Notes: generated from the letters alone by a model not told the origin. A stretch of DNA of 64,000 nucleotides from Larus michahellis (GCF_964199755.1 NC_133901.1:46531418-46595417), one strand, 5' to 3'. Positions 10,975 through 24,100 are shown, counted from the first letter of the stretch. A program made the numbers and translations.

Positions 10975-13054
10975 GCTTGTTCTTTTAAAGAAGAATAATA
11001 ATGCTATCGTTCCAAGCAGAATTACACTTGTTCCACTTTCCCTTGCCCTCGAAAATTTAGAAGAAGAAAAGTAATCATTGAAGCCATTTCTTTAGCTGTG
11101 GGGTTTTATTTCATTTAATCTCTATACATACACATTTTTCCAGTATGCACGCTGAAACAGCAACTGTTTGATTTCCTGTTATTGTTAATGATTCTACGTT
11201 TTTTGTGTGAGCGTTTTGTTTTAAACAGAGGTTCATGCAGCAATTTTGACTTGAATTAATGGCTTCCTGACTTTTGATTAAATTCTTCTTACCAAAGCTA
11301 CTTTTCCATATTTCATTTCTGGATTTTTTTCTTTTCTTTTGGCAGCTGGCAGGCAGCAGTTAGACCCTATCTGGCGGGTGGAAACCAAAATAGTCCCAAT
11401 ATGTAGAAATGCCTCTCAGAGCACTTATTACTACATTGACTTCACTTTTAAAAACCTCAAAAATCCCCAAACCCGTCTGGAAGCATGTATGGCATACGTT
11501 GTATGGCTAATAGTATTGGGTTCCATTTAAAAAAATGGATAAAACTTGTAGATGGAAGTTAGCAACTAAAATAATTTCTGTTCAGACTGTAATCTCCTGT
11601 GATGGGGAGTGCAAAGTTTACCGGTGACACCTCCAACGTTATGTCCTACATTGGCTTGGCAGGACTTGAAGATTAGATCAGTGGAGTGCAAGGTACCCTC
11701 ATCAAAGTCCTGAAATCAGAAGGCACCTTTGCTAAAAGAAATCTAAGTGAGGAGAAAGCATGAATTCTCATGCTGCCTGCACTGCTCTATCATTTTCACA
11801 GGTGAAAGAAATCTCAGTTCCGGACGATCTGCACTAATGTAGCCCATCCTCCCCTCAGTGCTGCCTCCGTATACAATATTTTAGGATCCATCCTTGGGGA
11901 CTGATGAGAGCCTTTGTCTGGCCCTTCAGAATGGGGAAGAGACAAGCAGAACAACCAGCCTCTCAAATGATGGAGATGGAAAAAAGCAAGAGAGCAATAA
12001 AAAGATTCCCTTAGCCTGATATTAAACATCTCTCCTATCTTGTTTTAAATAGATCTGGAGGAAAGGGTAGAGAGAAGTGACTCTGATCTTTTCAAATATG
12101 TGAACAACCTTTTTGCTATTTTATAGGTGTATGGAAGACGCATCTTGCCAGAGCTGGATTCATGTAATATTTAGACACCTGTAGTGAGATTATTTTTCCT
12201 GTTTTAATTTGAATAGCCTGCATTGCTCAGTCTTTTTGCTGTTGAGACTGCTGAAGAACTTCGCTATTTCTCTGGGGAAAGCGTTTGCCAAAAAACCTGG
12301 CAGTCTGTCCTAACAGTACTTATATTCCAAGTATTATAAAACATAAGTAACAAGGTGGCTGTTGCTTTTCTTCTCAGGGAAGCTGCACAATGAATCCCAC
12401 AGGGCATCAGTGGGAGCAGAGTCAAACCTCCCTCCATTTCACTGTTTTTTCTCCGCTTTTGTGACATCGAGTTAAGGCCCAAATTCTACAAAATGCTCAA
12501 CAGGGAAACTCGTGCAGCCCAATGGCTTCCCCGAGGCACCATTTACATACAATTTGTTGCAAGATTAGGATCAGAGGCTCTTTTCTCCCTGTTTGTCTGC
12601 CTCCTTGAGTCTTATTTTTCACTTGGTGTGTTTTTCTTTTTAAATTGTTTTGGCTTAAGTCAAGTAAAAATTGTTGGTACGTTTAAACTCGGTGTCTGCT
12701 CTACTAATTGCTGGGCTGCCAAAGATCAGCCATGGAGAGTTTGACTTCAGAGCAAGAATCGGGCTCATAGAAAAAGTGACTATATTATATGAGATATGTA
12801 AGGACGCAGTCCTGCAAGACTGAACCAAGCCCTAAAGGATTTGACCAAGACAACAACAAAGCCCTGAGACATTCACAGCGAAAATGTGGCACCCAATTTC
12901 AGCTGTCCTCCTTCTGCAGAGGTCAGAGCATTTATGAATATCAGTCAAGCGGAGTAAGATCTGCCCCTTTTTAAATGGTCTGTTACCATCCGCAAGTGCT
13001 TGATAACGCAGAGGACGTACTTCTGCTCTTCTGGACCAGTGCTGAAAGCTAAAG
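10975..13054. other. Unique DNA with a strong acceptor-like site at 11345
   Basis: A run of about 20 pyrimidines ends in GGCAG at 11341-11345, a textbook 3' splice site, followed by an open frame to about 11530 (+). No convincing donor is seen within 300 bp and the peptide is unrecognised, so an exon, coding or not, is only possible. The rest holds small unrelated frames of at most 83 codons. Confidence 0.4.
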
Positions 13055-13107
13055 CTACTCCTCTGCAGTCAGCGGAGTTGCTCTGAGTCTGACTGCCAAG
13101 TGGTGTA
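13055..13107. repeat. Fragment of an old palindromic repeat family
   Basis: The words actcctctgcagtcagcgga and gttgctctgagt, followed by a gtggtgta end, match the pattern ACTCC-TTGAAGTCAATGGAGTTACTCTG-...-GTGTA. That pattern recurs in this window at 47838, 48811 and 51650. From memory it belongs to an ancient family spread through reptile and bird genomes; I do not recall its formal name. The copy is diverged. Confidence 0.4.
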
Positions 13108-14128
13108 CGTCTACTCTAGCCATACATTTTAGTTTGACGGTAAGATTTTTACTGCAGAATTTGTTTTCATTCAGAATCTGAAGACAATAAGTTGGCACAT
13201 TGAAGATTTCTTGCAAAAATTTGAAACACCATGCTTGTCGTCAAAATATTAAACAGTAATATCAATATTGCAATACTTAGTATAGCATAACATTGGAAAC
13301 AAAAGCAATTGAAATGAGTCACCATGAAATGTTTTCCTCTTATCAAAATAAATGAGAGTGTTGAAATAATGCATTTCCGCTCTCTGCCTTTGAAAATGTC
13401 ATTGAAATCAACATATTCTCACAAAAGATTTGGATTTGACTCAAAGTGCATTTTCCAACTGAAAACTGTATGCTCTCCATCAACCGAAACGGCTGCAGGA
13501 GGTGGAAGGAAATGATAAATCGTGGCCTCTGGATTTACACAGGGGTAAGTGAGAGCAGAAAGTGCTACGCTGTACGTGTTAATGGGTGTTAATTCACATG
13601 TACCTGCGCACAGAGGTCTGTGGGCAGCTCCGAATACTGCGATACGTCCAATTTCTGTCTGTGTGAGTAAAGAAGAATATGAATACTTGAAAAGCCGAAG
13701 CCTGCTCTGGAGTAGAAAAGCCAGCCCTACTACAAAGAAATTCTTGTGCCTCTTTAATTACCCTTCTTCACCTATAGGTGGAATTTCCACTCCAACAGCT
13801 TTAGCAGGGAGCCTGTTAGCCTGGGAGGAGACTTCTGTTTGTCTTTGTACAGCAAACACTGGCTCTGTTGTGCAGCGCCAGTTTCTGATTCTAATGATTT
13901 CCTGAATTCATTCTCTTCCGTACCTCAGGGAAGGAAGAGGTGATCCTCTTGAAAATTCAGATAATTGCTTTTATTTGATTTTTATTAAACCTCATTCAAG
14001 AATAATACGATGGCTTTTTTTATTACATTGTTCATCACTGTGGCATTTTTAAATTTGCTTTGCTAAAAGAAACAGTTGACTAAGCCAAAGATTTAATTCC
14101 AGGATTTTTGTGGAGAGAAAACCGGGAG
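13108..14128. other. AT-rich unique DNA, no supported gene
   Basis: Frames of 63 and 118 codons (13324-13515 and 13549-13905, +) show no known motif. The part 13330-13480 has repeated gaaaa/ttttc words similar to those at 47.1-47.8 kb, perhaps a very old repeat remnant. Confidence 0.4.
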
Positions 14129-14129
14129 C

Positions 14130-14146
14130 TTTTTTTTTTTTTTTTG
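14130..14146 (+). repeat. Poly-T run
   Basis: An uninterrupted run of about 16-17 T. Comparable homopolymers occur at 26890-26905, 33779-33796 and 34114-34129. Confidence 0.85.
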
Positions 14147-14221
14147 AGGTTGTTTTGATTTCAAAGACTTTCGTAATATTGATACCTATCTATTATTATC
14201 TCCACTTTTTTTCTTTAATAG

Positions 14222-14381
14222 CTTCTTCCCCAGCCCCAGCAACCAGAGCGTGCCGGGGTTTATTGCGTGTGCATCTGGAGCTGTCAGGGCTGGCTTTGCC
14301 CCGGCTGTGCCCGTGCCAGGGATGCTTCTTCTCCCCGGTTCCAGCTGGTCCATCCCCTGGGAGAAGGTGACACCCGCTGCC
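14222..14381 (+). other. GC-rich patch with exon-like boundaries (possible exon)
   Basis: A pyrimidine-rich stretch ending in CTTTAATAG gives an acceptor at 14220-14221. The next 160 bases are much richer in GC than the flanks and end at a good donor, GCC followed by GTAAGC (GT at 14382). An in-frame reading exists but the peptide is unrecognised. Either a non-coding RNA exon or a chance GC patch would explain this. Confidence 0.25.
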
Positions 14382-14541
14382 GTAAGCAGCAAGCTCCAGC
14401 TCTGGCTGGAGATATGTGTGGGGTCAGGCACAGAGCTGCCGCTGGGTTATCCCACCACGGGGAAAAGCCAACCCCAGGCTCTGGGGTGGCAGCTCAGTCT
14501 TCCTCCTGGAAAGAAGGAACAAGCAGCAAGGCCCTGATTAA

Positions 14542-14572
14542 TCCCTCCCTCCCTCTCTCCCTCCCTCCCTCT
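14542..14572 (+). repeat. (CCCT)n microsatellite
   Basis: Two blocks of CCCT repeats are separated by a short CTCT break. The minus strand has six GGG runs with one-base loops in each half, which fits a G-quadruplex, and the duplex is a pure polypurine-polypyrimidine tract able to form a triplex. Confidence 0.9.
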
Positions 14573-17500
14573 AAAACTCTCCCATGGTGGATGTGATAGG
14601 TATTATTCCGATTTTACACGTGGGGTGACTGATGCGGGGAAGCAAAACATGTAATCTGCGCTAAGCAGAAATAAAAGTAGCCAAGCAATTAAAATTCAGG
14701 ACCCACAACTTCATGTTGCTAACACAAAAGAATATGAGTTTGGGAAATTTAATCTATTTACCTCTTTGCTGTCCATGTGACATGATCTACTGTTCATTAA
14801 TAAGTTGCAGACAGAGCTACTTGATGTGCGGTTTTATGAGAGCTATTATTTTAAAAGTTGGTTATTTAAAAGTAAGTGTTTAGGAACATGAGATTTTCAT
14901 ATACTTTGAGAGCACGTTTTCCCCTTTTCCCATTTGATCACAGGAAATAACATCTCAAAACACTGTGAAGACTTTGTAAAAGGCTCTTTTTTTTATCTCA
15001 AAAAGTTTTAAACAAGAATCCAGTCATCTTAGTTAATCCCTTTAAACCATGTCAATATTTACGCTTTTAAGTGGAGTTTCAAATACTCGATCAGCTGCTC
15101 TCTCCGTTTAATCAGGACAATTCCCATTGTCTGGGAGTTACGGCTGAATGCTGCAGGGGCTTACCTTGAGTCCTCGTAGTTACAACTTGTGATGGCAGTA
15201 AGGATGATGGGATGTCTGTTGTTAGCTTATGTGTCTGTCCATGAATAAGTGGGTCCCCCAGGACTGTTTTTAGTCAGCTGCTGGGCTCCTGTCACATCTG
15301 CGATGTTCTGTACCCCCCACGAGGTTTCCAGAAGGGCCCATGGTCATTAAAATAATCAGTGTGGGATTTATAAAACAGCATGTTCGCCCTTGTCCGTTCA
15401 TCCATATATTTTGGCAGAAATGTGGCAATTTGGCAACAGCTTGACCCCTGCCCAGAAGGGTGACAGAGAGGGCCGGTCACAAACCCCACCAGCCCGCCGA
15501 GGGTTACGTGCTGTGAATGAGCATCTCCGGCGCGCAGCTGATCCCCAACCGCGTGGCGCAGATTTCTTACTGAAAGCCTGTAAATAGGAACAGGACTTCA
15601 AGAGGATAACGGGCAGCTACAGTTGGTTGAGCATAGGGGTCGTTGACAGAGCTAAAGACCCTTAATAAGCACTGCAGCCACTTCCCGTGGTTATCTGCAA
15701 CCTATAATTTGTGAGAGAAGCATATTTTTAATGCTACTGGCACCTAGACCTTTGTTTTCTAATTTTGATGGAGTAATGGCAACAGACCTTGCACTGTAAG
15801 ACAAAAGACAGGCAGATGGAGCACCATTTCATTATACAGTTACCCTTTTTACCCTCTCTTTCTTGAGGCAAAGGACAGGTTATTTCATACCACATGGGAC
15901 AGCATGCCTTTGCCTTTCTCTCACAGCAGATGTGTTTGGATCAGAGGAGAAGCTGGTTGGTCCAAGATGTGGCTGGCTTTACATTCTTTCAGGTATCTGG
16001 TCAATGGGTCCTGCTCACTTCCTCGGAATTAAACCGATCACCAGTTTTCTGGGCAATAAGAAATTTTTCTTCCATTTAAAACTGGCTTTTCCTTTGCTTT
16101 TTTTTTCTGTAACATGGAACACAGTTGCTGTCTATAATGGTTGGGAAAGTTTATTCAGTAAGTCCTCTGCTACCACGGTGACACAGGGTATTCATGGTAC
16201 CTCCGATCCCCTTGCCTGTCTGTGATACATCATAAATTGGCCTTTTTTTAAAATTTTTTTTAACTAGAGGTCTTAGAGGTCTTATTTTTCCTGGGGAACA
16301 TTAGAAAGCATTTCCTTGGCTGAGGACGTGGAGTTGTCATTCTGAGGAACCTCCTGGCCTTGGATGTCTCCTGCCCCATTGCAGAGATCACTTTGGATGC
16401 CTTGGGCCTCCCCTTCCAGTCCCATGTCCCCAGGTAGGAGGGATGTTTCCTATCTGGTAACATGGTAACAGGGAAAGGCCTCAGCTCACCCTCGTGGTCC
16501 TCAGCGTGGGGCACCATATAGGTATGGAAGAGGTGATGACTGAAATAACTTCAATCTTGCCTGGCTCCTCAGGGTAACTCCTGGCCTAGGACACCACGTT
16601 CCTTGTCATTTTCCTGACCACGTCTTATTTGATCGCACGCTGTTTGCACTTAATGTTGGTGAAGTGAACTGAAAATTATAAAGCTATGGCAAAGATCAGA
16701 AGGCAGGAAAAGGTGAGTAAATATAAACAGTGAAGTGAAAGAATGTGGCTGGAGAGCAGCGAGTGCTAAATGGCGTATTTCACAAGAACTTGAGCGTGTG
16801 CTTCCCTAGGAACTACACACGTCCCTGCAACGCAGCTCTCAAGTCTCCAGCTACTTACCTTTTTCCTTCCAGATTAATGCTCATTTTAGGACACCTCAGC
16901 TTCAGCTACTGCTGTCTCTAAGCTATTTATTTTCAGAGAGACTGACTTTCACATCATGTAATAAATTGCTGGGATATATGGTGCATGCAGAGAACTGCTG
17001 GGTACATTTCAGCAGAAAACCAGACTGGATCAATCTCTCTGCATAGACATATTTCTTTTTGTGGGAAAAAGAAGGCAAAAAAGAAAAAAGCTATAGATAC
17101 TGTTGTTGTGGTTTTTTTCCCCACAACAATAACCTCACAGAGAGAAAAACCAAAGTGGTAACACCCCCTCTTTGCTTTTCTTTTCCTTTCTGGTAGAAGT
17201 TTGCTAAAATTAAACATTTTCAGAATTATTTTAAGCTTAAATAACTTAAAAGTAGACCTGGATTTGGGAATTGACTGAATCATAAAGGAAAGAGACCTTT
17301 TCTCATGGCTTCCTCCTGATGCTAAAGATTTCTCATATTACTGTGATGCAATATTCGGAGTTTGTGAGGTACCAGAGTGACTCTGGAGCCCCCCGTCTGC
17401 TGTCCCAGCTGTGGCAGTTCCTCACATACTGAGAACTCCCCCATGTTCTAACTGCTTTGCAGTATAAATGGGCAACAACGCTGCTTCTTTGCTTGGTCTC

Positions 17501-18439
17501 TCTGGAATAACTCAAAAATAAACCAGCACATATCAAATAAACCCTACATGCTTTGTCTGTCTCAGATTCTTCGCCATCTGGAGCAGTTTCCTTAGGGCTC
17601 AAGAGTCTTCTTCCTGAGGACTGCACCCCCACCGGGCTACTGAAGCATGCTTGTCTCTTCCTCTCACCTCCCCAAAAACTTCCTTTTGAACATTATGAGT
17701 CAGTTATATGTTTCCTTATTATCATCTGGTCTCGTTGTTGGTCAGAAAACACTCTTCTGTTAATGTCTGTTGTCCCTTAACAGTCCTTCAATAGATGACA
17801 ATCCATTTGGGTGTAGAGCGGATCCCCAGCCAAGTTAATGTTCAGAACAGTAGAGCAGCTTTGCAGCAAATCTCTCCATCATCCCCATTTATCCTGCACC
17901 ACTTTGATTTGCTCTTTTGGTGCATATGAATCATATCCCTTTTTGAGGAAACTAAACCAGAAGTTCTGCTCCAGGTGCACACCAGTGGTGCTTCAACCCC
18001 TAGCAGGGACAAAAGAGGTCCGCAGGATACATTTAAACCACGTGTATTTGGGATGTCCAGTCCAGTAAATTAAACTAAATATAATCTGGTAGAATGCCAA
18101 ACCACATGCACTGTGGATGTAGAGCCCCCATGGCCAGTTGCACCGTCCCACTGATCTGCCCTTACTGTGCCTAATGGCTCGCTAATGTAGACAAAGTCAG
18201 GGCTGTGTAAAAGGTACAGCAGTTTCATATCATCAGCTTCCTAAAATCAATGAGTTTATAAGTTTCTGAGATCATTTAAGCTCCTGACTTACCTCTCTAG
18301 GCAGCTAGCAATATACAGATGGTACAGTCTACAGTTCCTACAGAGCTGAATTTGGTAGATGCCTTAATTTGGTGTTACAATAATGAATGGATTTTTATGT
18401 GATAAAAAGATGGGGTGAGCAGAGATATCATCTATCAAT
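14573..18439. other. Unique DNA; possible conserved stretch 14755-15180
   Basis: 14755-15180 is AT-rich non-repetitive sequence of the kind often conserved near developmental genes (ATTAATAAG, TTATTTAAAAG and GTTAATCC words). An inverted repeat at 17103-17129 is listed separately. Frames at 15863-16225 (+, 120 codons) and 16954-17283 (-, 109 codons) have no recognisable motif. Confidence 0.45.
17103..17129. other. Perfect 9-bp inverted repeat with 9-base loop
   Basis: TTGTTGTGG at 17103-17111 is the exact complement of CCACAACAA at 17121-17129, around a TTTTTTTCC loop. It is a possible hairpin, with no T run after the stem to suggest a Pol III transcript end. Confidence 0.5.
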
Positions 18440-18790
18440 ATTTCACCTATTGGGAGCTGTGATTAAGTTCTTGAAGCTTTGAGATGTGGTCAAGCTGTAG
18501 AGCAGTTTAGGATAACAAGTGAAGACTGTTATCAGGTCCAATTACTCTTGAAAGGAAATTAAGAGAGGCAGAATATAATTACTTGAACTGGAATGTAGCC
18601 AGAGTGTTGGGGTGATCATTTGCTATATGATCATTAATGACTGTGGTAGAAAACTGTGGATTTAATGCCACGAGGTAAATATTCACTCTCACCAAGGAGT
18701 GTGCTCGTTAAGAATAATATGGATGCAGTCATAAAAGAATGTTAATTGCATCCTGTGTATGGGTGAGCATTCATCTTCTGAAACCAAGTA
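18440..18790. promoter_or_regulatory. Candidate conserved non-coding element
   Basis: Non-repetitive AT-rich sequence with an 8-bp direct repeat TGATCATT (18613-18620 and 18628-18635), the second copy running into ATTAATGAC. TAATTA-like and GTTAATTGCATCC words follow. No simple repeat or transposon signature explains it. Enhancer function is inferred from texture only. Confidence 0.3.
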
Positions 18791-19883
18791 TCAGCACTAA
18801 CATCACTCAAAATACAGAGAAATGCTGCTTAACTTCTAATGGGGATAGGGAATCGAAAGGGCGCGCTCTCATTTGTTTCTGGTTCTGATGATAAGGCATA
18901 AAATGAAATTTCCATAGTTAGTGCAGTCTGGCCTCTTTTGGATACTACAGAAGCAAACCTGTAGGGATGCAAGCACAACTGCTAAACAGTATGGGTTTAA
19001 GGGATGGCTCGCCAGAAATTCTAGGTATGAAAAGAAGCTTTTGAGGTTTCATGGGAGCCTGAGTGTTTAACAAATGGTGTACGGACTTGTCCTTTGTCCT
19101 TTTTCTGTTCTGAAAATAACAGCAAGATTTTGTATGTCACCAGTGTCCTTCATGCATTTAGATTACCCTTCGATTCAGCTTCATGGTACTCCAAAACAGA
19201 AGGATAAACAATATATGATAATTGCTTTACCTCTTACTGCAGTGCAGCAGATACATAACCATATTATCAATAGAGGTGTGAAAAAAATCAGTGCTTGACT
19301 ATGCTTATGGAATTTGAGAAGGTAAAAACACAGTTTATACTTTTAACTGCTTTATTTGAGAATTTTACTTTTATTTGAGAATAAAAGCTTTAGTTATATG
19401 GCTATTTCTGCACAATACTAAGATCATCAAATACCAAGATGGTTACACACACCTTTTATATCCAACCTACCAGTTCATACACAATTCCTTTTAGGATGTG
19501 GGGCACTACAGCAGTTGCCAGACCTTGAGGATTTTTAAAATACTTTGCTAGTGAGAGGTAGTTTGCTTAATTAGTGCCCACAGTGGCCAGTGGGTCTTCT
19601 TCAGAACTCACCTGAAGAAGGGTATGTCTAGCTGCACTGTGTCTCTGACTTCACGTAACACATGGGCTCATTCAGAAAGGTCCCTCTGCTGAAACCTGAG
19701 AGCTGCAGCCACAGACACTCCTAGAAGAAATAAATTAGAAGGGGAATCTCTGAGTCTTTACCAGCTACAGGAGCACTTTTTAATGAAACGGGTACTGAGG
19801 AAGATCATAAAACGATGTCACTCAGGTAAAAACTAAAACCTGACATGCAGTAATATAGTTTATCACAAGTCTCGTTCCTTCAG
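18791..19883. other. Unique AT-rich DNA, nothing recognised
   Basis: Only one open frame above 70 codons (19074-19298, +), without motifs. No repeats or islands. Confidence 0.6.
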
Positions 19884-19965
19884 TAGAATCATAGAATAGT
19901 TCAGGTTGGAATGGACCTTAAAGATTGTTTAGTTCTACCCCCCCCTGCCGTGGGCAGAACTGGAG
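19884..19965 (-). mobile_element. CR1 LINE 3' fragment, antisense
   Basis: Reads in reverse as the last ~80 bp of avian CR1: tagaatcatagaatag, then ggttggaatggaccttaaag, a C run and ctgccgtgggcag. Diverged from the consensus more than the copies at 329 and 46485, so probably older. Confidence 0.9.
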
Positions 19966-22900
19966 TCTACATGGGTAGAACTGAAGTTCCTCAAGAGGCT
20001 CCTGTGCTTGCCCGATATCTCACAAGGAAGTCTTCATAGACTGGGAAAACCTTTAAATATAGCTTGCGAAGCTCGCTGGTAAAGAGCTGGCCACTTAAAA
20101 TGCATGAGGCTTGATCCAGAACTTGCGCAAGTCTGTAGGATAGTCTCTTTCACATATGAAGGCAGGTGAGGCTTTCATTCAAACTGATGAGCTTGCAGGA
20201 ATGCTCATCCAAACCCACAGAAAATGGTAAAGACATTTGTGAATGAGATCAGGGGAGAGAGGGAAATGGCAGCTTCTCCTGTTGCTGCTTTCCTGGACTT
20301 CCCACAAGCCTTTTTGTGCTTCTGGAAGAGCGAGAGGTAAGAGAGACCTGCTTGGTTCGAATCAAAAGAATCTTGTTAAAAATATTCAAGTCTCTGAGAG
20401 AGCTGCTTACATTAGCATGATTATTTAGTCTGGAAAAAAGGACTTCATTGCACTCGTCTTTGGGAGGCCCCGAGTGCCAGCTGCAACTCCTGAAAAAGGA
20501 AATTCCAGCCAGCACAGAGAGTGCTCCTGTTCCCATCGCCCAGAAGACGCCTGCACACGACCAAAGCTTCTGGAGGCTTCGAGACTCTCTCACTAGCTGC
20601 TTTTTTACAGAGTAAGAAGGCAGCTGCCATCAACAAGTGTCCTTTCTGAAAGAAGGACCAGACCTGCCTTCTGAGGCACCACTGACAACTTCAATAACCT
20701 ATTTGGCAGAAGACAACCAGAAGAAACCAGATCTGGAACTGGCAAAGAGACCTTAAGGTCATCCCTATTTCAGCATACTGCATTTAATAACAGAACAGGA
20801 ACAATTAATCCCATCATGTCTTAATTAGTTCAATAGCTTGCATCCTGGGAGAGGAGAAAGTCCGTGGTGTAGTGCATCAAGTTTTATGTCATTCTCTTAC
20901 TTCTGAGCCTGTAAAGGCAGCTAACAGCACTTAATCTAACGCTGCTGCTATTGATAAACAGGAAAACGTTCATTAAACAGCATATTTCTGAGGAGAAAAC
21001 TCTTATTTCATCAAACCAAGTCCATCAAAGAAACCAGTTCATCCTTTATAGCCTCATTACGTGAAGGGTATGATTTTTCCCTTTGCAATTGAAACTGTGA
21101 CAGGTCAGTCCCCCAGGCACCTTGTAAGAGTGGTGCCCATCCCACAGGTTGTGAAGGATTTTACCGACCGCTGGGCGTTTCATACTGCTGCCTGGAATGA
21201 AGAGGAACTTTATTCTAGCAGGAATGCACAGGATATAGTGAGCAAACATGGGAGCTGGAACATGCCGCCTTGTGCAGAACCCCCTCCCCGCCCCGGTGAA
21301 TCCACGTCAGTAAGTTAACTGCTCCATGGACCACCTCCGATGTTTTGAGGCATCGGCTGCTGTGCATGGGTAGCTGGCATGCAGACGCGTGCTCCAGTGT
21401 TTGTTAGAATATGAATTTATGAGAAGCAGAAGATGAAGTAAAACCTGGAGCAGGTGGGTTGGCTAGAGGGAAGAATTCGAAATGTCATTGTATTTCCCAA
21501 ATCTCCTGGTCAGAGCAGCTGAGATGATTAAGAAGAGAGAAGGGGGCATCTGACTTTGTTTACAAGTATGAGCTTATAGAATATTGATTCTTCCACATCC
21601 TTCTCCTCTCAGCTTCCAAAGGTGCTCTGTTTTACTTCTACTCTATTGCAACTGAGGCCTTGGAGCAAAGCCACAGTCTAGCCTTTATTTCTAGCCTCAT
21701 AGTACAGATCCATAAACAAAATAAACCCCCTTATGGCAGAGTAATCTTCAAGAATGCCTCAGCCTGAATAAACTTTTATAGCAAAACTATAACCCTTTCC
21801 TTGCGAGTCAGACAAAGTTCATCTGATTTATAACTTTTGTTATTATCATTATGGACCACACCGAGAGTCACCAGGTTCCCCCCGTTCCCTGGCAGCTAAA
21901 ACACCACGTCTGCAAGAGATAGTGAGAGGCAATTCAGTGGAAGTCACAGTGCCCTCTCAAAGGCCAAAGCCCTCCCGGCACGGGCAAACTCTTTGGGTGC
22001 CTGCTCAAGGCATGGCCACGGCTGCCTGGGGCTTCTCTGCCGCCTGCCGAAGTCTGTGGCAAAACAAAAATCAAATAGGAAGTAACATTTAAGTTTGGTT
22101 TTAAAATTAAGATGCAAATCTGCTACACAAATATCCGACAGCAGGCAAGTCCAAAGGGAGCATGTTTCATTTTGGATCAGCTGAAATTTCTTAAACTAAC
22201 TTCACTGACATTTGTCTTGTGCCGGTTAATTTACTTACGTCTGCTTTACCGGGGTCGCACTAAGCATAGATAAAGTTCTCCACACGAAGGTTTACGCTAG
22301 CGTGACGAATCTTACACTGCGACAAACATGTTTTTGTATCAAACTTGCCCTGCGTTTCAGCAGCAGCCACCGCTGCGCGCGGTCATTGGTTCTTGGCGGA
22401 ACATTTGCTGTGTCACGGGCAGACTGTGAGGAAAATGAGGATAACCCTTTCCCCAAGGAAGATGCGGAGCAGACTTGAAGAGCTGACAGGAGGAACGGAG
22501 GCAGTAACCACCTTGCGGGTAATTTGTTAGCCAACTCTGGTTAACTGCTTTTTATCATAAAATATCAGTTTATAATATTTTCATGAATACGGGTATCAAA
22601 AATATAAAAGGATTTCAATGTCCTTTGAAACTCTTAATGATTTTAGGAGCAGAAGGACAAAATTAGTGTAGAAAATTAATCTAAAAAGATTGGGATTTTT
22701 TTGTTTTTCAAAATTATCCTTTTCTAATCAATTCTAATCCTTGATAAAGCTGGAGGAAAAAATGTGTTTTGTAGTGAGGAAGGTATCAGTTCTCTATCTT
22801 CATTTACCAGTCCTCCCACGCCCCAAACAATGCCTTTACTTGGAGAGTTATATAGCTCACTTATTAAAAAAAGATGTTTTAGAGTCTCCATTTATGATAC

Positions 22901-24100
22901 ACTCTTTCATCCGTAGTATCACAGCCCCTGTCACTTCTTATGTCTGCTTCTGCTTTTCACAACAGATATATAGATAAAACCCAGCATGGTCCAGTTTCTC
23001 TTTCTAAACCATTAAAATACACATAAACAGAAAAATAACATCAAATAGCTCAGTGATTTTTGCCTTCCACTGTAATGGTCAAGAGCCTGTTGGGAAGCAG
23101 CAACCACCAGGTCCCCGTGTCAGTGGTGGAACGTGGTCTGTAAGGAAGGACAAGGCTCAGTCTCCCACCTTTGGGGATGGAGGAAAGGAAACGCAGAGAA
23201 AAGCTTCTCCTCGCTTATGGGCAGGGGGAAGGGCAATTTTTTTTCTTTTCCAAAGTTAATTGCAACTTCAACTTCTCTCTGAATACCTTTCAAGTACCTC
23301 TGCTACAACGCCTTTGGAACCATTGTTATTTACAGAGTAGGAAAGTGTAACCAATGCAGATTATAAGAGCTCTTTTCTAAGAAGAAAGCAAGAGGTCTGC
23401 ACTCTTCCAGCATCTTACCAGGGTTAAAATTATGTTGATTGCACTTGTAGGCAGGCAAATAGTCATTTAGCATGTTATTTTACCTGTACGGTCACGGAAC
23501 CTGCAATGATTAATGGGTAGGTTGATTTTCTATATTTCATTTTAAAGCGTTGATGCTATAGGGCTCTTTTGAATGTCTGGAAGGTTAACCAGTTTCAGCT
23601 GCCTGGCTGGTACTGGAGCCTCTTTCATATAAATAAATAAATAAGCAAACAAACAAATTAATAAAGCCTTTCTGATTAGTCCTACTGCACATTACACTAT
23701 GTGCAAAGACATCCTGATCTATACTGTCCCCAGGCACTACACCACTTTCACTTTCCAACTTTACTCTGATCTTGACCAAATGGAGCAAAGGAAATTTACA
23801 CCAGAAAAAAACATGCATCATATTGGTCTTCTGGATAATTCTCTTCTTTCTAGTTATTGGCCCAGACGTTCACATGGCCGTTACTTTGCCTTTCAGCTGC
23901 TGAGGGAATCAAGTTGCTGGTACTGTTTAGGATGATTTCTTCCTTTCTCAGGCTTTTTCCCACAGCTACAGTGTTCAGTTTTCTGAAAATATTTACTATC
24001 ACAATCCTTCATTTTTAGTATTTAAAAGTAATTGGGCCAAATTCAGAAAGGAAACAAATAGGTATGGATCTGAGCTATTGACTACAATTTAACCTCAAAT
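19966..24100. other. Unique DNA, no supported gene
   Basis: A 114-codon minus frame (20249-20593) and several smaller ones lack motifs. 22060-22270 is AT-rich and non-repetitive and might be conserved. 21260-21310 is a small GC-rich patch. An (AAAT)n/(AAAC)n tract lies at 23629-23664. Confidence 0.5.
23629..23664 (+). repeat. (AAAT)n / (CAAA)n microsatellite
   Basis: Four AAAT units, then GCAAACAAACAAA and ATTAATAAA. Short and impure. Confidence 0.8.

Noticed and set aside
20290..20313. Reading FLDFPQAF, similar to the LINE reverse-transcriptase motif LDFSKAF
   Set aside because: Only six matching residues; the flanking frame does not continue like CR1 ORF2 and nucleotide similarity fades at once.
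20354..20363. GGTTCGAATC, identical to a tRNA B-box core
   Set aside because: The bases around it cannot form a T-stem and there is no A box or cloverleaf upstream.
20735..20765. agaccttaaggtcatc, resembling the antisense CR1 tail
   Set aside because: Too short, and the catagaat end and the downstream block are missing.
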